Below are positions 45,352-54,224 of a stretch of DNA of 64,000 nucleotides, one piece after another (position 1 is the stretch's first letter; each line of letters begins with the position of its first letter). The stretch is from contig NZ_CP014796.1 of NCBI RefSeq assembly GCF_001969385.1, forward strand, positions 496,001-560,000, given 5' to 3'. This stretch comes from Salipiger profundus (GTDB lineage: Bacteria; Pseudomonadota; Alphaproteobacteria; Rhodobacterales; Rhodobacteraceae). The notes beneath the pieces are model-generated. The model had not been told where the DNA came from. It did not search any database and saw only the letters and a list, made by a program, of their open reading frames with translations. Position numbers and translations under genes: made by a program.

Positions 45352-46556
45352 CACAGGAAACTCCTTCCAACACCCGACGCCGGCACACCCAGATGCGCGG
45401 CCACGCTTGCCGCCACGTCGGCGAAGGCCACCTGCCCCACCGGGCCGGCGCCCTTTCCGGCGATCAGCACCGGCACCCGCTCGCGGGTGTGGTCGGTGCC
45501 CCGCCAGCTCGGGTCGTTGCCATGATCGGCGGTGATGAGCAACAGGTCGTCGTCGCGCAGCCGCGGCAGCAGCCGGCCGATCTCGGTGTCGAACCACTCC
45601 AGCGCCCGGGCGTAGCCCGACACGTCGCGCCGGTGGCCATAGAGACTGTCGAACTCGACGAAATTCGCGAAGGTGAGCGATCCGTCTTCCGCCTCGTCCA
45701 CCAGCCGGTTCAGGTGGCCCATCAGCGTCGCATCATCGCCCTTGTGCAGATGGTCGATCCCCTCCATCGAGAAGATGTCGCCGATCTTGCCCACCGCATG
45801 GACCGTGCGGCCCGCGTCCTGCGCCCAGTTGGTCAGGATCGGCTCGGGCGGCCGGATGGCATAATCGTGCCGGTTGCCGGTGCGACGGAAGTCGCCCTCC
45901 GCCCCGACGAAGGGCCGCGCGATCACCCGGCCCACCTTCATCTCGTGCAGCACCGGCGCGATGCGCTCGCAGAGGTCGAGCAGCCGGTCGAGCCCGTAGC
46001 GCTCTTCATGTGCGGCGATCTGGAAGACGCTGTCGGCAGAGGTGTAACAGATCGGCCAGCCGGTGCACATGTGCTCGGCGCCGAACCGCTCGAGCATCAC
46101 CGTGCCCGAGCCGTGACAGTTCGCGAGGGTACCCTCGGTGCCAGCGATCTCGCGGACCTCGGCCATGAGAGCCTCGGGAAAGGCGGGCTGGGTGTCGGGG
46201 AAATAGTGCCAGTCCCACGGCACCGGCAGCCCGGCAAGCTCCCAGTGCCCCGAGGGCGTGTCCTTGCCGCGCGACACCTCGGTTGCCGCGCCCCAGCGCC
46301 CATCCGGCACCGCCCCGAGACCCGGCGGCACGGCGCCGCTCGCCAGCTCCACCGCGCGCCCCAGCCCCAGCTGGTCGAGCACCGGCAGGCGCAGCGGGCC
46401 GCTGCGGCCCTGCTCGGCCTCGCCGCGGGCACAGGCCTCGGCGATGTGCAGCACGGTGTTGGCACCGGTGTCCGGCGCGCCGTCGTTGAAATAGGAGCCG
46501 GCATCCGGGGCACCGCCGATGCCCACCGAATCCATCACCACGAGAAATGCCCTCAT
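45351..46556 (-). CDS. deoB: phosphopentomutase
   Basis: Interconverts (deoxy)ribose 1- and 5-phosphate, 401 residues, alkaline phosphatase superfamily with two Mn ions. Typical segments are [29 protein letters not shown] and [20 protein letters not shown]. It overlaps deoA by 4 bp (ATGA) and add by 1 bp, tight coupling within one operon. Confidence 0.96.
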   Translation of the reverse strand: MRAFLVVMDSVGIGGAPDAGSYFNDGAPDTGANTVLHIAEACARGEAEQGRSGPLRLPVLDQLGLGRAVELASGAVPPGLGAVPDGRWGAATEVSRGKDTPSGHWELAGLPVPWDWHYFPDTQPAFPEALMAEVREIAGTEGTLANCHGSGTVMLERFGAEHMCTGWPICYTSADSVFQIAAHEERYGLDRLLDLCERIAPVLHEMKVGRVIARPFVGAEGDFRRTGNRHDYAIRPPEPILTNWAQDAGRTVHAVGKIGDIFSMEGIDHLHKGDDATLMGHLNRLVDEAEDGSLTFANFVEFDSLYGHRRDVSGYARALEWFDTEIGRLLPRLRDDDLLLITADHGNDPSWRGTDHTRERVPVLIAGKGAGPVGQVAFADVAASVAAHLGVPASGVGRSFL

Positions 46557-47842
46557 CCGATACGCTCCCGGATCAGCGGGCCCGCCTCGACCGGCGCGCC
46601 CAAAGTGATCGCCGCCTGCACGACGCGGATCGCGGCCTCGGCCTCGTCCTCTCGCGCGGCATGGACCCGCGCCAGCGGCTGTCCCGCCTCGACCCACGTG
46701 CCGAGCCGCACCACGTCCGACAGGCCCACCGCCGGGTCGATCCTGTCGGTTTCGACCGTGCGCCCGCCTCCGAGCCGCACCACCGCGAGCCCCAGCGCCT
46801 CGCCGTCGATCGCCGCCACGTGGCCAGCCGAGGGCGCCGGGATCTCGCGGATCACCGTGGCCTCGGGCAGGTAGCGGCCCCAGTCCTCGACGAAGTTGAT
46901 CGGTCCGCCCAGCCCGTAGACCATGCGCCCCATGCGCTCGGCCGCCTCGCCCGAGGCCAGCACCGCGCGCAGCCGGTCTTCCGGCGCGTCGATCCCGGCC
47001 CGCTCCAGCAGCGGCGCGCCCAGCGCCAGCGTCAGCGCGTGCAGCGGGCCTTGCTCGCGCCCCGCCAGCACCCGCATCGCGGCGTCCACTTCGAGCGCGT
47101 TGCCCAGCGCCGGCGCGATCGGCTGGTTCATGTCGGTGACGAAGGCCGTTGTCGGGCAACCCGCCGCGTTGGCGGTCGAGACCAGCGCCCCGGCCAGCGC
47201 CCGCGCATCGGCGTCGGTCTTCATGAAGGCGCCCGAGCCGACCTTGACGTCGAGCACCAGCGCGTCGAGCCCCGCCGCCAGCTTCTTGGCAAGGATCGAC
47301 GAGGTGATCAGGTCGAGGCTCTCCACCGTCGCGGTCACGTCGCGCACCGCGTAGAGCCGCCGGTCCGCCGGGGCGATGCCGGCGCTGGCCGACACGATGG
47401 CGCAGCCCGCCGCGCGCACCACCTCGCGAAACCGCGTCTCGTCTGGGTCGACCGCGTAGCCGGGGATCGCGTCGAGCTTGTCGAGCGTGCCGCCGGTATG
47501 GCCGAGCCCCCGCCCCGAGATCATCGGCACGTAGAGACCGCAGGCCGCGAGCGCCGGCGCCAGCACGAGACTCACGCAATCGCCCACCCCGCCGGTCGAA
47601 TGCTTGTCGACCACCGGCCCGTCGAGATCCCACTGCATGACATGGCCCGAATCCCGCATCGCCAGCGTCAGCGCGACCCGGTTCTCCTCGGACAGCCCGC
47701 GCAGGCAGACCCCCATGGCAAAGGCCCCGGCCTGCGCCGCGCTGACGCTGCCGTCGGCCAGCCCGGCGGCGAACCAGCGCAGCCCCTCGGCCGAGGGCGC
47801 CTCGCCGCGTCGCAGGGCGGCGATCACCGTGCGCGCATCCAT
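46553..47842 (-). CDS. deoA: thymidine phosphorylase
   Basis: Phosphorolysis of thymidine and deoxyuridine to base plus deoxyribose 1-phosphate, 429 residues. The anion-binding signature [12 protein letters not shown] and the C-terminal pyrimidine-phosphorylase domain are present. Its start overlaps the cdd stop by one base. With cdd and deoB it sends deoxycytidine to central carbon metabolism. Confidence 0.96.
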   Translation of the reverse strand: MDARTVIAALRRGEAPSAEGLRWFAAGLADGSVSAAQAGAFAMGVCLRGLSEENRVALTLAMRDSGHVMQWDLDGPVVDKHSTGGVGDCVSLVLAPALAACGLYVPMISGRGLGHTGGTLDKLDAIPGYAVDPDETRFREVVRAAGCAIVSASAGIAPADRRLYAVRDVTATVESLDLITSSILAKKLAAGLDALVLDVKVGSGAFMKTDADARALAGALVSTANAAGCPTTAFVTDMNQPIAPALGNALEVDAAMRVLAGREQGPLHALTLALGAPLLERAGIDAPEDRLRAVLASGEAAERMGRMVYGLGGPINFVEDWGRYLPEATVIREIPAPSAGHVAAIDGEALGLAVVRLGGGRTVETDRIDPAVGLSDVVRLGTWVEAGQPLARVHAAREDEAEAAIRVVQAAITLGAPVEAGPLIRERIG

Positions 47843-48234
47843 CAGGCGCGGTCCATGTGGTCCCGGTCGAAGGCCCCCGGCAGCAGCGCGCCGACGGTGG
47901 TCTCGAGCGTCGCGCCGTCGACCGTGGCCAGCGTCACCTTCACCTCGCCGCGCGCGAATTCCGCCAGCTTCTGGCGGCAGCCGCCGCAGGGAGGCACCGG
48001 ATGCGCGCTGTCGGCGATGACATAGGCCTCGGCGATCTCGGTCTCGCCCGCCGCGACCATGGCGGCGATGGCGCCGGCCTCGGCGCAGGTGCCTTCCGGG
48101 TAGGACACGTTCTCGACGTTGCAGCCGGCGTAGACCGCGCCCGAGGGCGTGCGCAGCGCCGCGCCCACCTTGAAATGCGAATAGGGCGCGTAGGCGTTCT
48201 CGCGGGCCGTCCGGGCGGCTTTGTCCAGCTCCAA
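47842..48234 (-). CDS. cdd: cytidine deaminase
   Basis: Zinc enzyme of about 130 residues that deaminates cytidine and deoxycytidine. The zinc motif is CAEAGAI with PPCGGCRQ, as in the tetrameric class. The start is most likely the TTG reading [15 protein letters not shown], placed 8 nt after AAGGAG. A GTG 18 bp upstream would overlap that site. It is the first gene of the salvage operon cdd-deoA-deoB-add. Confidence 0.93.
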   Translation of the reverse strand: MELDKAARTARENAYAPYSHFKVGAALRTPSGAVYAGCNVENVSYPEGTCAEAGAIAAMVAAGETEIAEAYVIADSAHPVPPCGGCRQKLAEFARGEVKVTLATVDGATLETTVGALLPGAFDRDHMDRA

Positions 48235-48330
48235 GTCCCTGTCTCCTTGCACGTGTCGGGGCTCCCATGATTGCGAGCGCCATGGACCGAATGCAAGCCC
48301 GGATGGGCTGACCAAGCGGCAACCCCGCCC

Positions 48331-48393
48331 TTCTTCTCTTTCCAAATACCCTCGGGGTGAATTGGCCGCAGGCCAAGAGGGGCAGAGCCCCTC
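48331..48393 (-). repeat. Dispersed 3'-end repeat, copy 4
   Basis: Read on the minus strand: GAGGGGCTCTGCCCCTC, a GC spacer, CACCCCGAGGGTATTTGG and AAGAGAAGAA, 110 bp after the alkB stop. It is nearly the same as the copy at 26887. Confidence 0.75.
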
Positions 48394-48503
48394 AGGACCT
48401 GACCTCGTCAACATCGATTGCGACAGGGACGAGGTCGAACGCCGCCCGCCCCTTCATAGAGAACAAACACCCCCGTCCGGACGACAACGGCGCCCGACCC
48501 ATC

Positions 48504-49646
48504 TCAGCCCGCGCCGCGCGGGGTCGGCGTCTGCGCCTTGTTGTAAGGGGCCCAATCCTCGATGTCGGGGTACCACGTCCGCCGCCAGGCGCGGACCTTG
48601 GGGTTCATGATGCGGCGCCAGAGCGGCGGCACCATCGCCGCCATCGTCATGATCGGATAGCCGTAGGGCAACTGCGGCGCCTCGGTCTCCTCGTAGGTCT
48701 GCAGAAGCGGGAACCGCCGGTCCGGCTTGTAGTGATGGTCCGAGTGGCGCTGCAGGTTGATGAGCAGCCAGTTGGTCGCGGTATGCGCCGAGTTCCAGGA
48801 ATGATGCGGCTTGACGTGCTCGTATTTCCCCTCGCCCAGGTGGCGCCGGGTCAGCGCGTAGTGCTCCACATAGTTGGTCAGTTCCAGCTGCCAGATCGCG
48901 ACGCCCGCCTGCACCGCGAAGAACAGCAGCCCGAACCAGCCTGCCAGCGCCACGGCCAGCGCCGCCATCGCAAGCTGCAGGGCCGCGTATTTCCAGAACG
49001 GGTTGCGGCGGTGCCACCACGGCAGGCCGCGGCGCTTCAGCAGCGCCGCCTCGGCACGGAAGGCCGAGACCGGGCAATCGCGCAGCACCCGCGCGTAATA
49101 GCGATGGAACCCCTCGTTGTAACGCGCCGTCACCGGATCGCGCGGCGTGCCCACCCAGAGGTGGTGCACCAGCAGGTGTTCCGAGCGGAAATGCGAGTAG
49201 AGCACCATCGCCAGCAGCCAGTCGCCAAGGCTGCGCTCCACCCGGTTCGACTGATGCAGGAGCTCATGCGCGTAGACGATGCCCACCGAGCCGGTCATCA
49301 CGCCGGTGCCGAACATCACGCCGAAGGTCTCCCAGCCCGACAGGTGATCGGCCCGGCCGAGATACCAGATCAGCGCATAGAGCGTCAGGAACTGCACCGG
49401 CGCCCAGCAGACGACCCCCAACCGGTACCAGAACAGCTGGCGCTCCTCGGTCAGCGGGTCGGCGTTCTCGCGGTTGAGGCCCAGCGCCGCGTCGAGCGCC
49501 GAGAACAGATACCACGTCGCCAGCGGCGGCAGCAGCACCCAGAGGCCGCCCTGCACCGCCCCGAGCCAGACCAGCGGCGGCAGGATGTAGGTCAGCCAGA
49601 ACGGCATCGCGGCGGTGATGCGCGCCACCTTGTCCGAAGAGAGCAT
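48504..49646 (-). CDS. alkB: AlkB-type alkane 1-monooxygenase/fatty acid desaturase-family diiron enzyme
   Basis: Integral membrane diiron hydroxylase of 380 residues. It should oxidise medium-chain alkanes to 1-alkanols. Histidine boxes are HELLHQ (127-132), EHLLVHH (156-162) and LQRHSDHH (298-305), with NYVEHY (258-263). The first two differ from the usual HELGHK and EHxxGHH. At least six hydrophobic helices are visible. It stands alone, with no rubredoxin gene adjacent, so the electron donor must be encoded elsewhere. The start is the ATG giving MLSSDKVARI. Confidence 0.88.
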   Translation of the reverse strand: MLSSDKVARITAAMPFWLTYILPPLVWLGAVQGGLWVLLPPLATWYLFSALDAALGLNRENADPLTEERQLFWYRLGVVCWAPVQFLTLYALIWYLGRADHLSGWETFGVMFGTGVMTGSVGIVYAHELLHQSNRVERSLGDWLLAMVLYSHFRSEHLLVHHLWVGTPRDPVTARYNEGFHRYYARVLRDCPVSAFRAEAALLKRRGLPWWHRRNPFWKYAALQLAMAALAVALAGWFGLLFFAVQAGVAIWQLELTNYVEHYALTRRHLGEGKYEHVKPHHSWNSAHTATNWLLINLQRHSDHHYKPDRRFPLLQTYEETEAPQLPYGYPIMTMAAMVPPLWRRIMNPKVRAWRRTWYPDIEDWAPYNKAQTPTPRGAG

Positions 49647-49784
49647 GTCGGGCCCCCGTATGAGTTGATCCGAAGCGCGATCCGGGCGCAGCTTAGCCCC
49701 GCCCGCAGCCCCCGTCACGTGCCGATCGGTGATGTTCCGGGCAGGCCGGAGCAGCCGACGCCCGCACGCCTCGCCATCGAGGGC

Positions 49785-50840
49785 TCAGCTGCCGCGCGCG
49801 AGATCGAAGGCCTTTCGCATCACCGTAGGCAGATCGGCGGGGCGAAAATCGGACAATTCGATGAAATCACCGCGACTTGCCGGTCGGTCCATGGGCACCA
49901 GCGCGGTCTTCACCGTCAGCCGCAGGTGGAAGTGGGTGAAGGTGTGGCGGGCCTCGCCCGGCAGGGTCTTCCACTCGGCATCGATAGGCGGCGCCTCCTG
50001 CGGCGCATCGCCCCACTCGCTGCCGGGCCAGCCCAGCATCCCGCCGAGCAGCCCTTTGTCGGGCCGCCGCTCCAGCAGCCAGGCGCCGTCGACGCGCCGC
50101 GCCAGATAGGCGATGCCGAACCGCGTGGGCTTGCGCTTCTTCGGCGCCTTCTTCGGCAGCTCCGCCATGGTGCCCGCCTCCCATGCGGCACAGGCGCCGC
50201 GCCACGGGCAGAGCCCGCAGGCGGGGTTGCGCGGCGTGCAGATCGTGGCACCGAGGTCCATGACCGCCTGCGCGTAGTCTCCGGGCCGTGCCTCGGGCGT
50301 CAGCGCTGCCGCCATCTCGGTGAGAATGGGCTTTGCCTGCGGCAGCGGCGTGTGCTCGTCGTGCAGCCGCGCCATGACCCGTTCGACGTTGCCGTCGACC
50401 ACCGTCGCCGGCCGGTCGAAGGCGATGGCGGCCACCGCCCCGGCGGTGTAGGGTCCGATCCCCGGCAAAGCCAGCAGCCCCTCGTAGCTGTCGGGAAAGA
50501 TCCCCTCATGATCGCGGGCCACGGCGCGGGCGCATTTCAGCAGGTTGCGGGCGCGGGCGTAGTAGCCGAGGCCGGCCCAGGCCGCCATCACGTCGGCGTC
50601 CTCGGCGGCGGCAAGATCGGCCACCGTGGGCCAGCGCGCGGTGAAGGCCTCGAAATAGGGCTTCACCGCGGGCACGGTGGTCTGTTGCAGCATGATCTCG
50701 GACAGCCAGACCCGGTAGGGATCGGGCCGCACCCCCTCGGCGCGGGCGCGCGGCCCCACGCGCCACGGCAGCGCGCGGGCGTGGCGGTCGTACCAGTCGA
50801 GCAGGTCCTCGGCGCGGGCGGCGTCACACACGTCTGACAT
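49785..50840 (-). CDS. mutY: A/G-specific adenine glycosylase
   Basis: Base excision repair enzyme of 351 residues removing adenine opposite 8-oxoguanine. The catalytic glutamate is in SEIMLQQTTV, the aspartate in VVDGNVERV, and the [4Fe-4S] loop has the C-x6-C-x2-C-x5-C pattern (CTPRNPACGLCPWRGAC). A C-terminal NUDIX-like domain recognising 8-oxoG begins near residue 225. It is divergent from the DUF721 gene. Confidence 0.96.
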   Translation of the reverse strand: MSDVCDAARAEDLLDWYDRHARALPWRVGPRARAEGVRPDPYRVWLSEIMLQQTTVPAVKPYFEAFTARWPTVADLAAAEDADVMAAWAGLGYYARARNLLKCARAVARDHEGIFPDSYEGLLALPGIGPYTAGAVAAIAFDRPATVVDGNVERVMARLHDEHTPLPQAKPILTEMAAALTPEARPGDYAQAVMDLGATICTPRNPACGLCPWRGACAAWEAGTMAELPKKAPKKRKPTRFGIAYLARRVDGAWLLERRPDKGLLGGMLGWPGSEWGDAPQEAPPIDAEWKTLPGEARHTFTHFHLRLTVKTALVPMDRPASRGDFIELSDFRPADLPTVMRKAFDLARGS

Positions 50841-50915
50841 TCCCTTGATCGGATGATTCCGGGCTGGCGCCCGATTGCGCGCTCACTACAATAGCCCCGG
50901 ACGGAGGGATTCAAG

Positions 50916-51422
50916 ATGCGACGGCGCAGCAGTACCTACGGGTTCGCCCTGACCGGCGGGCTCCTGAAACAGGACATCCGGCGCGCGAGCGAAAGCCGCG
51001 GCTTCGCGCAGTCGCGCGTGCTGACCCACTGGGAAGAGATCGCCGGCACCGAGATGGCCGCGATCTCCCGCCCGGTCGAGATCAGCTACGGCCGCGGCGG
51101 CATGGGGGCGACGCTCACGCTGCTGACCACCGGCGCCAATGCCCCCCTGCTCGAGATGCGCAAGGACGAGCTGCGCGAACGGGTGAACGCCATCTACGGC
51201 TACAACGCCATCTCGCGCATCCGCGTCACCCAGACCGCCGCCACCGGGTTCTCCGAGGGCCGCGTCGCCTTCGACCACCGCCCGAAGTCCGCGTCGAAGC
51301 CGCAGCCCACCCCCGAAACCGTCGCCGAGGCGCATCGCACCACCGAGGGCATCGCCGACGAGGGCCTGCGGCAGGCGCTTGAACGTCTGGGCGCCAACGT
51401 CATAACAAGGTCGCAACGCTAG
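50916..51422 (+). CDS. DUF721 domain-containing protein
   Basis: Protein of 168 residues. The N-terminal half fits the DUF721 (DciA-like) domain, with SRVLTHWEEIAGTEMAA and then LTLLTTGANAPLLEMRKDELRERVN. DciA proteins help load replicative helicase in many bacteria, but this gene is too diverged to assign that role. The C-terminal part is Pro/Thr-rich. It precedes a DsbA-like gene by 40 bp and may share its transcript. Confidence 0.85.
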   Translation: MRRRSSTYGFALTGGLLKQDIRRASESRGFAQSRVLTHWEEIAGTEMAAISRPVEISYGRGGMGATLTLLTTGANAPLLEMRKDELRERVNAIYGYNAISRIRVTQTAATGFSEGRVAFDHRPKSASKPQPTPETVAEAHRTTEGIADEGLRQALERLGANVITRSQR

Positions 51423-51462
51423 GGCCCCGGGCCCGGCTCACGCAGTCAAAGAAGGAAGACCC

Positions 51463-52155
51463 ATGAAGCGTATCCTGACCACCGCCGCGCTCGCCGCCGT
51501 TCTCGCTGCCGGCGGAAGCTGGCTCCTGAGCCCGACGGCGCAGCCTCCGATGGGCGCCGCCAGCGCGCAGGACAGCACCGACCAGGCCGACACCGCCGAG
51601 ACCCAGGACAGCGCCCCGACGGCCGAGGTCACCGACATGACCCTCGGAGACCCGGACGCGCCGGTCGAGGTGATCGAATACGGTTCGTTCACCTGCCCGC
51701 ATTGCGCAGACTTCGAAGAGAATGTCTTCCCGCAGATCAAGGAAAACTACATCGACACCGGCAAGGTGAAGTTCACCTTCCGCGAAGCCTACTTCAACAA
51801 GTACGACATGTGGGCGTCGCTGATGGCGCGCTGCGGCGGCGAAATGAAGTACTTCGGCATCGTCGAGATGCTCTACGGCAGCCAGCAGGACTGGGCCCGC
51901 CAGAGCACCGAGGTCGCCGTGGCCGACGCGATCCGCAAGATCGGCCTGCAGGCCGGCATCAACAAGGACCAGCTCGACGCCTGCATGACCGACGGCGAGA
52001 AGCTCAAGTCGCTGGTGAGCTGGTACCAGGCAAACGTCGAAGAGGACGGCTTCAACTCGACGCCCTCCTTCGTCATCGACGGCGAGCTCAACACCAACAT
52101 GTCCTACTCGGACTTCTCCGCGATCCTCGACGAGCGCTACGAAGCCGCACAATGA
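51463..52155 (+). CDS. DsbA-family thiol:disulfide oxidoreductase
   Basis: Periplasmic thioredoxin-fold protein of 230 residues with a signal peptide and a Gln/Asp/Thr-rich linker (about 35-60). The active site is CPHC in GSFTCPHCADFEE, and the cis-proline region reads TPSFVIDGE. Length and layout match DsbA-type proteins encoded next to DUF721 genes in Rhodobacterales. The stop overlaps the next gene by 4 bp (ATGA). Confidence 0.92.
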   Translation: MKRILTTAALAAVLAAGGSWLLSPTAQPPMGAASAQDSTDQADTAETQDSAPTAEVTDMTLGDPDAPVEVIEYGSFTCPHCADFEENVFPQIKENYIDTGKVKFTFREAYFNKYDMWASLMARCGGEMKYFGIVEMLYGSQQDWARQSTEVAVADAIRKIGLQAGINKDQLDACMTDGEKLKSLVSWYQANVEEDGFNSTPSFVIDGELNTNMSYSDFSAILDERYEAAQ

Positions 52156-53273
52156 CCTCGGCTCCGATCGGCCCCCTCGAAGGGGTGAAGGTCATCGAGC
52201 TCGCGCGAATCCTGGCCGGCCCCTGGGCCGGTCAGGTTCTTGCCGACCTCGGCGCCGAGGTCATCAAGGTCGAGGCGCCGCGCGGCGACGACACCCGCAG
52301 GTGGGGCCCGCCCTTCATCGAGCGCGAGGACGACCGCTCGGCGGCCTATTTCCATTGCTGCAACCGCGGCAAGCACTCGGTGGCGATCGACTTCACCACG
52401 CCCGAGGGACAGGAGCAGGTCCGCGAGCTGGTGCGCGACGCCGACATCCTGATCGAGAACTTCAAGGTCGGGGGCCTGGCGAAATACGGGCTCGACTACG
52501 CGTCGCTGGCAGAGGTGAACCCCGGGCTCGTCTACTGCTCGATCACCGGCTTCGGCCAGGATGGCCCCTACGCGCATCGCGCCGGCTACGACTACATCAT
52601 CCAGGGCATGTCTGGCTTCATGTCGATCACCGGCAACCCCGACGGCCAGCCCCAGCGCACCGGCGTCGCGATCACCGACCTGTTCACCGGGCTCTACTCG
52701 GTCTCGGGCATCCTCGCGGCGCTGCACCAGCGGCAGCGCACCGGCCGCGGCCAGCAGGTCGACATGGCGCTGCTCGACTGCGCCGTGGCGGCGACCGCGA
52801 ACCAGGCGATGAACTATCTCGCCACCGGCGAGGCGCCGGGCCGGACCGGCAACTACCACCCGAACCTGACGCCCTACCAGGTGTTCGACTGCTCCGACGG
52901 CTACATCATCATCGCCACCGGCAACGACCCGCAGTACCAGCGGCTCTGCCGGCTGCTCGGGCTCGACGACCTTGCCGAACATCCCGACTACCTCACGAAC
53001 GCCGACCGCATCCGCAACCGCGACCCGCTCGAGGCCCACCTGATGGCGGAGACCTCGAAGTGGTCCAAGGCCGACCTGCTCGCGGGCTGCGAGCGCGAGG
53101 GCATCCCCGCCGGGCCGATCAACGATCTCGCCGAGGTGATGGCCGACCCGCAGGTGCAGGCCCGCGGCATGAGGATCTCGCCCGAGGGCGTGCCCGGCGT
53201 GCGCTCCCCGTTCCGGTTCTCGGACGCCGAGCTGAGCCTCGGGCGCGCCTCTCCGAAGCTCGGCGAGGGCTGA
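52152..53273 (+). CDS. CaiB/BaiF family CoA-transferase
   Basis: Family III CoA-transferase of 373 residues. It begins GPLEGVKVIELARILAGPWA, and the catalytic aspartate is probably in AITDLFTGLY near residue 175. The C-terminal domain includes ATGNDPQYQRLCRLLG. The acid pair it serves is unknown. Its ATG overlaps the DsbA-like stop by 4 bp, an unusual coupling of unrelated functions that may simply reflect compact gene order. Confidence 0.9.
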   Translation: MTSAPIGPLEGVKVIELARILAGPWAGQVLADLGAEVIKVEAPRGDDTRRWGPPFIEREDDRSAAYFHCCNRGKHSVAIDFTTPEGQEQVRELVRDADILIENFKVGGLAKYGLDYASLAEVNPGLVYCSITGFGQDGPYAHRAGYDYIIQGMSGFMSITGNPDGQPQRTGVAITDLFTGLYSVSGILAALHQRQRTGRGQQVDMALLDCAVAATANQAMNYLATGEAPGRTGNYHPNLTPYQVFDCSDGYIIIATGNDPQYQRLCRLLGLDDLAEHPDYLTNADRIRNRDPLEAHLMAETSKWSKADLLAGCEREGIPAGPINDLAEVMADPQVQARGMRISPEGVPGVRSPFRFSDAELSLGRASPKLGEG

Positions 53274-53280
53274 GAGGGCG

Positions 53281-53340
53281 GAAGGGGCGCTGCCCCCGCC
53301 CCTTCGGGACTCCCCCGGGAATATTTGGAGCCAGAAGAAG
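53281..53340 (+). repeat. Dispersed 3'-end repeat, copy 5
   Basis: AAGGGGCGCTGCCCC with a GC spacer, then CCCCGGGAATATTTGGAGCCAGAAGAAG, starting 8 bp after the CoA-transferase stop. An inverted partial copy follows 20 bp later. Confidence 0.75.
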
Positions 53341-53360
53341 CCCCTGCGCGGCGCGTCCCG

Positions 53361-53394
53361 GTTTCTTCTGGCCTGAAATATCCCCGCCGGAGGC
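53361..53394 (-). repeat. Dispersed 3'-end repeat, copy 6 (partial, inverted)
   Basis: Read on the minus strand: GCCTCCGGCGGGGATATTTC then AGGCCAGAAGAAAC. It matches the partial copy at 36740 and is the only copy not preceded by a gene 3' end on its own strand. Confidence 0.7.
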
Positions 53395-53546
53395 AGGCCG
53401 GTCGCTGCGGCCGGGCGTTGCCCCCGGGGATTGTCGGCGGCAGTTGCGGCGGGGAACCACAGCGCGGCGGCCCGACGACAAGCGCCTTGCGACCCCCTGC
53501 CCCGACACGATAAAGCAGGCGCCACCACCCATCCTGCGGAGTCCAC

Positions 53547-54224
53547 GTGACACGATACCTTGCCCCCCTGCTGTTCGGCCTCATCGGCGCCGGCATTCTT
53601 GTCGGGCTCGGCCTGTGGCAGATGCAACGTCTGTCCTGGAAGGAAGGGGTTCTCGCCGAGATCGAGGACCGCATCGGCGGCGATGCCCGGCCGCTTCCGG
53701 TCATGGTCGACCCCGAGGCCCAGCGCTACCAGCCGGTGGCGCTCGAGGGCGAGATCCTGCCCGGCGCGCTGCGGGTGCTGGTGAGCCGCAAGCAGATCGG
53801 CGCCGGCTATCTCATCGTCTCGCCGTTCCGCACCGAAGATGGCCGGCTGGTCCTGCTCGACCGCGGCTTTACCCGCGACGAGAACAAGGACGCGGCGCGG
53901 CGCAGCGGCCCGGCGGAGGTGCTGGGCAACCTGCACTGGCCCGACGACCGCACCTCCTCGACGCCCGAGAACGACGTCGCGGGCAACATCTGGTTCGCCC
54001 GCGACATCGGCGCCATGGCCGAGGCGCTCGGCACCGAGCCGCTGCTCGTGGTGGCGCGCCGGGTCACCCCCGGAGACCCGGCCATCGAGCCGATGCCGGT
54101 GGACACCAGCGGCATTCCGAACGATCACCTGCAATACGCCATCACCTGGTTCTCGCTGGCCGTGGTGTGGCTGATCATGACCGCCTATTACATCGTGCGG
54201 CAACGCAAGACCGGAGAGACCTGA
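53547..54224 (+). CDS. SURF1 family cytochrome oxidase assembly protein
   Basis: Inner membrane protein of 225 residues involved in heme a insertion into cytochrome c oxidase. One helix near each end (residues 4-22 and about 196-214) flanks a periplasmic domain with the motif PVALEGEILPG and RGFT, typical of SURF1. The start is probably the GTG reading VTRYLAPLLF. Its stop overlaps thrC by one base. The cox genes that usually precede it are not adjacent. Confidence 0.93.
   Translation: MTRYLAPLLFGLIGAGILVGLGLWQMQRLSWKEGVLAEIEDRIGGDARPLPVMVDPEAQRYQPVALEGEILPGALRVLVSRKQIGAGYLIVSPFRTEDGRLVLLDRGFTRDENKDAARRSGPAEVLGNLHWPDDRTSSTPENDVAGNIWFARDIGAMAEALGTEPLLVVARRVTPGDPAIEPMPVDTSGIPNDHLQYAITWFSLAVVWLIMTAYYIVRQRKTGET

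Noticed and set aside
46547..48025. 492-codon plus-strand ORF over deoA/cdd
   Set aside because: Antisense shadow of deoA and cdd with no family resemblance.
48357..50837. 826-codon plus-strand frame across alkB and mutY
   Set aside because: Antisense of two clear genes; no own signals.
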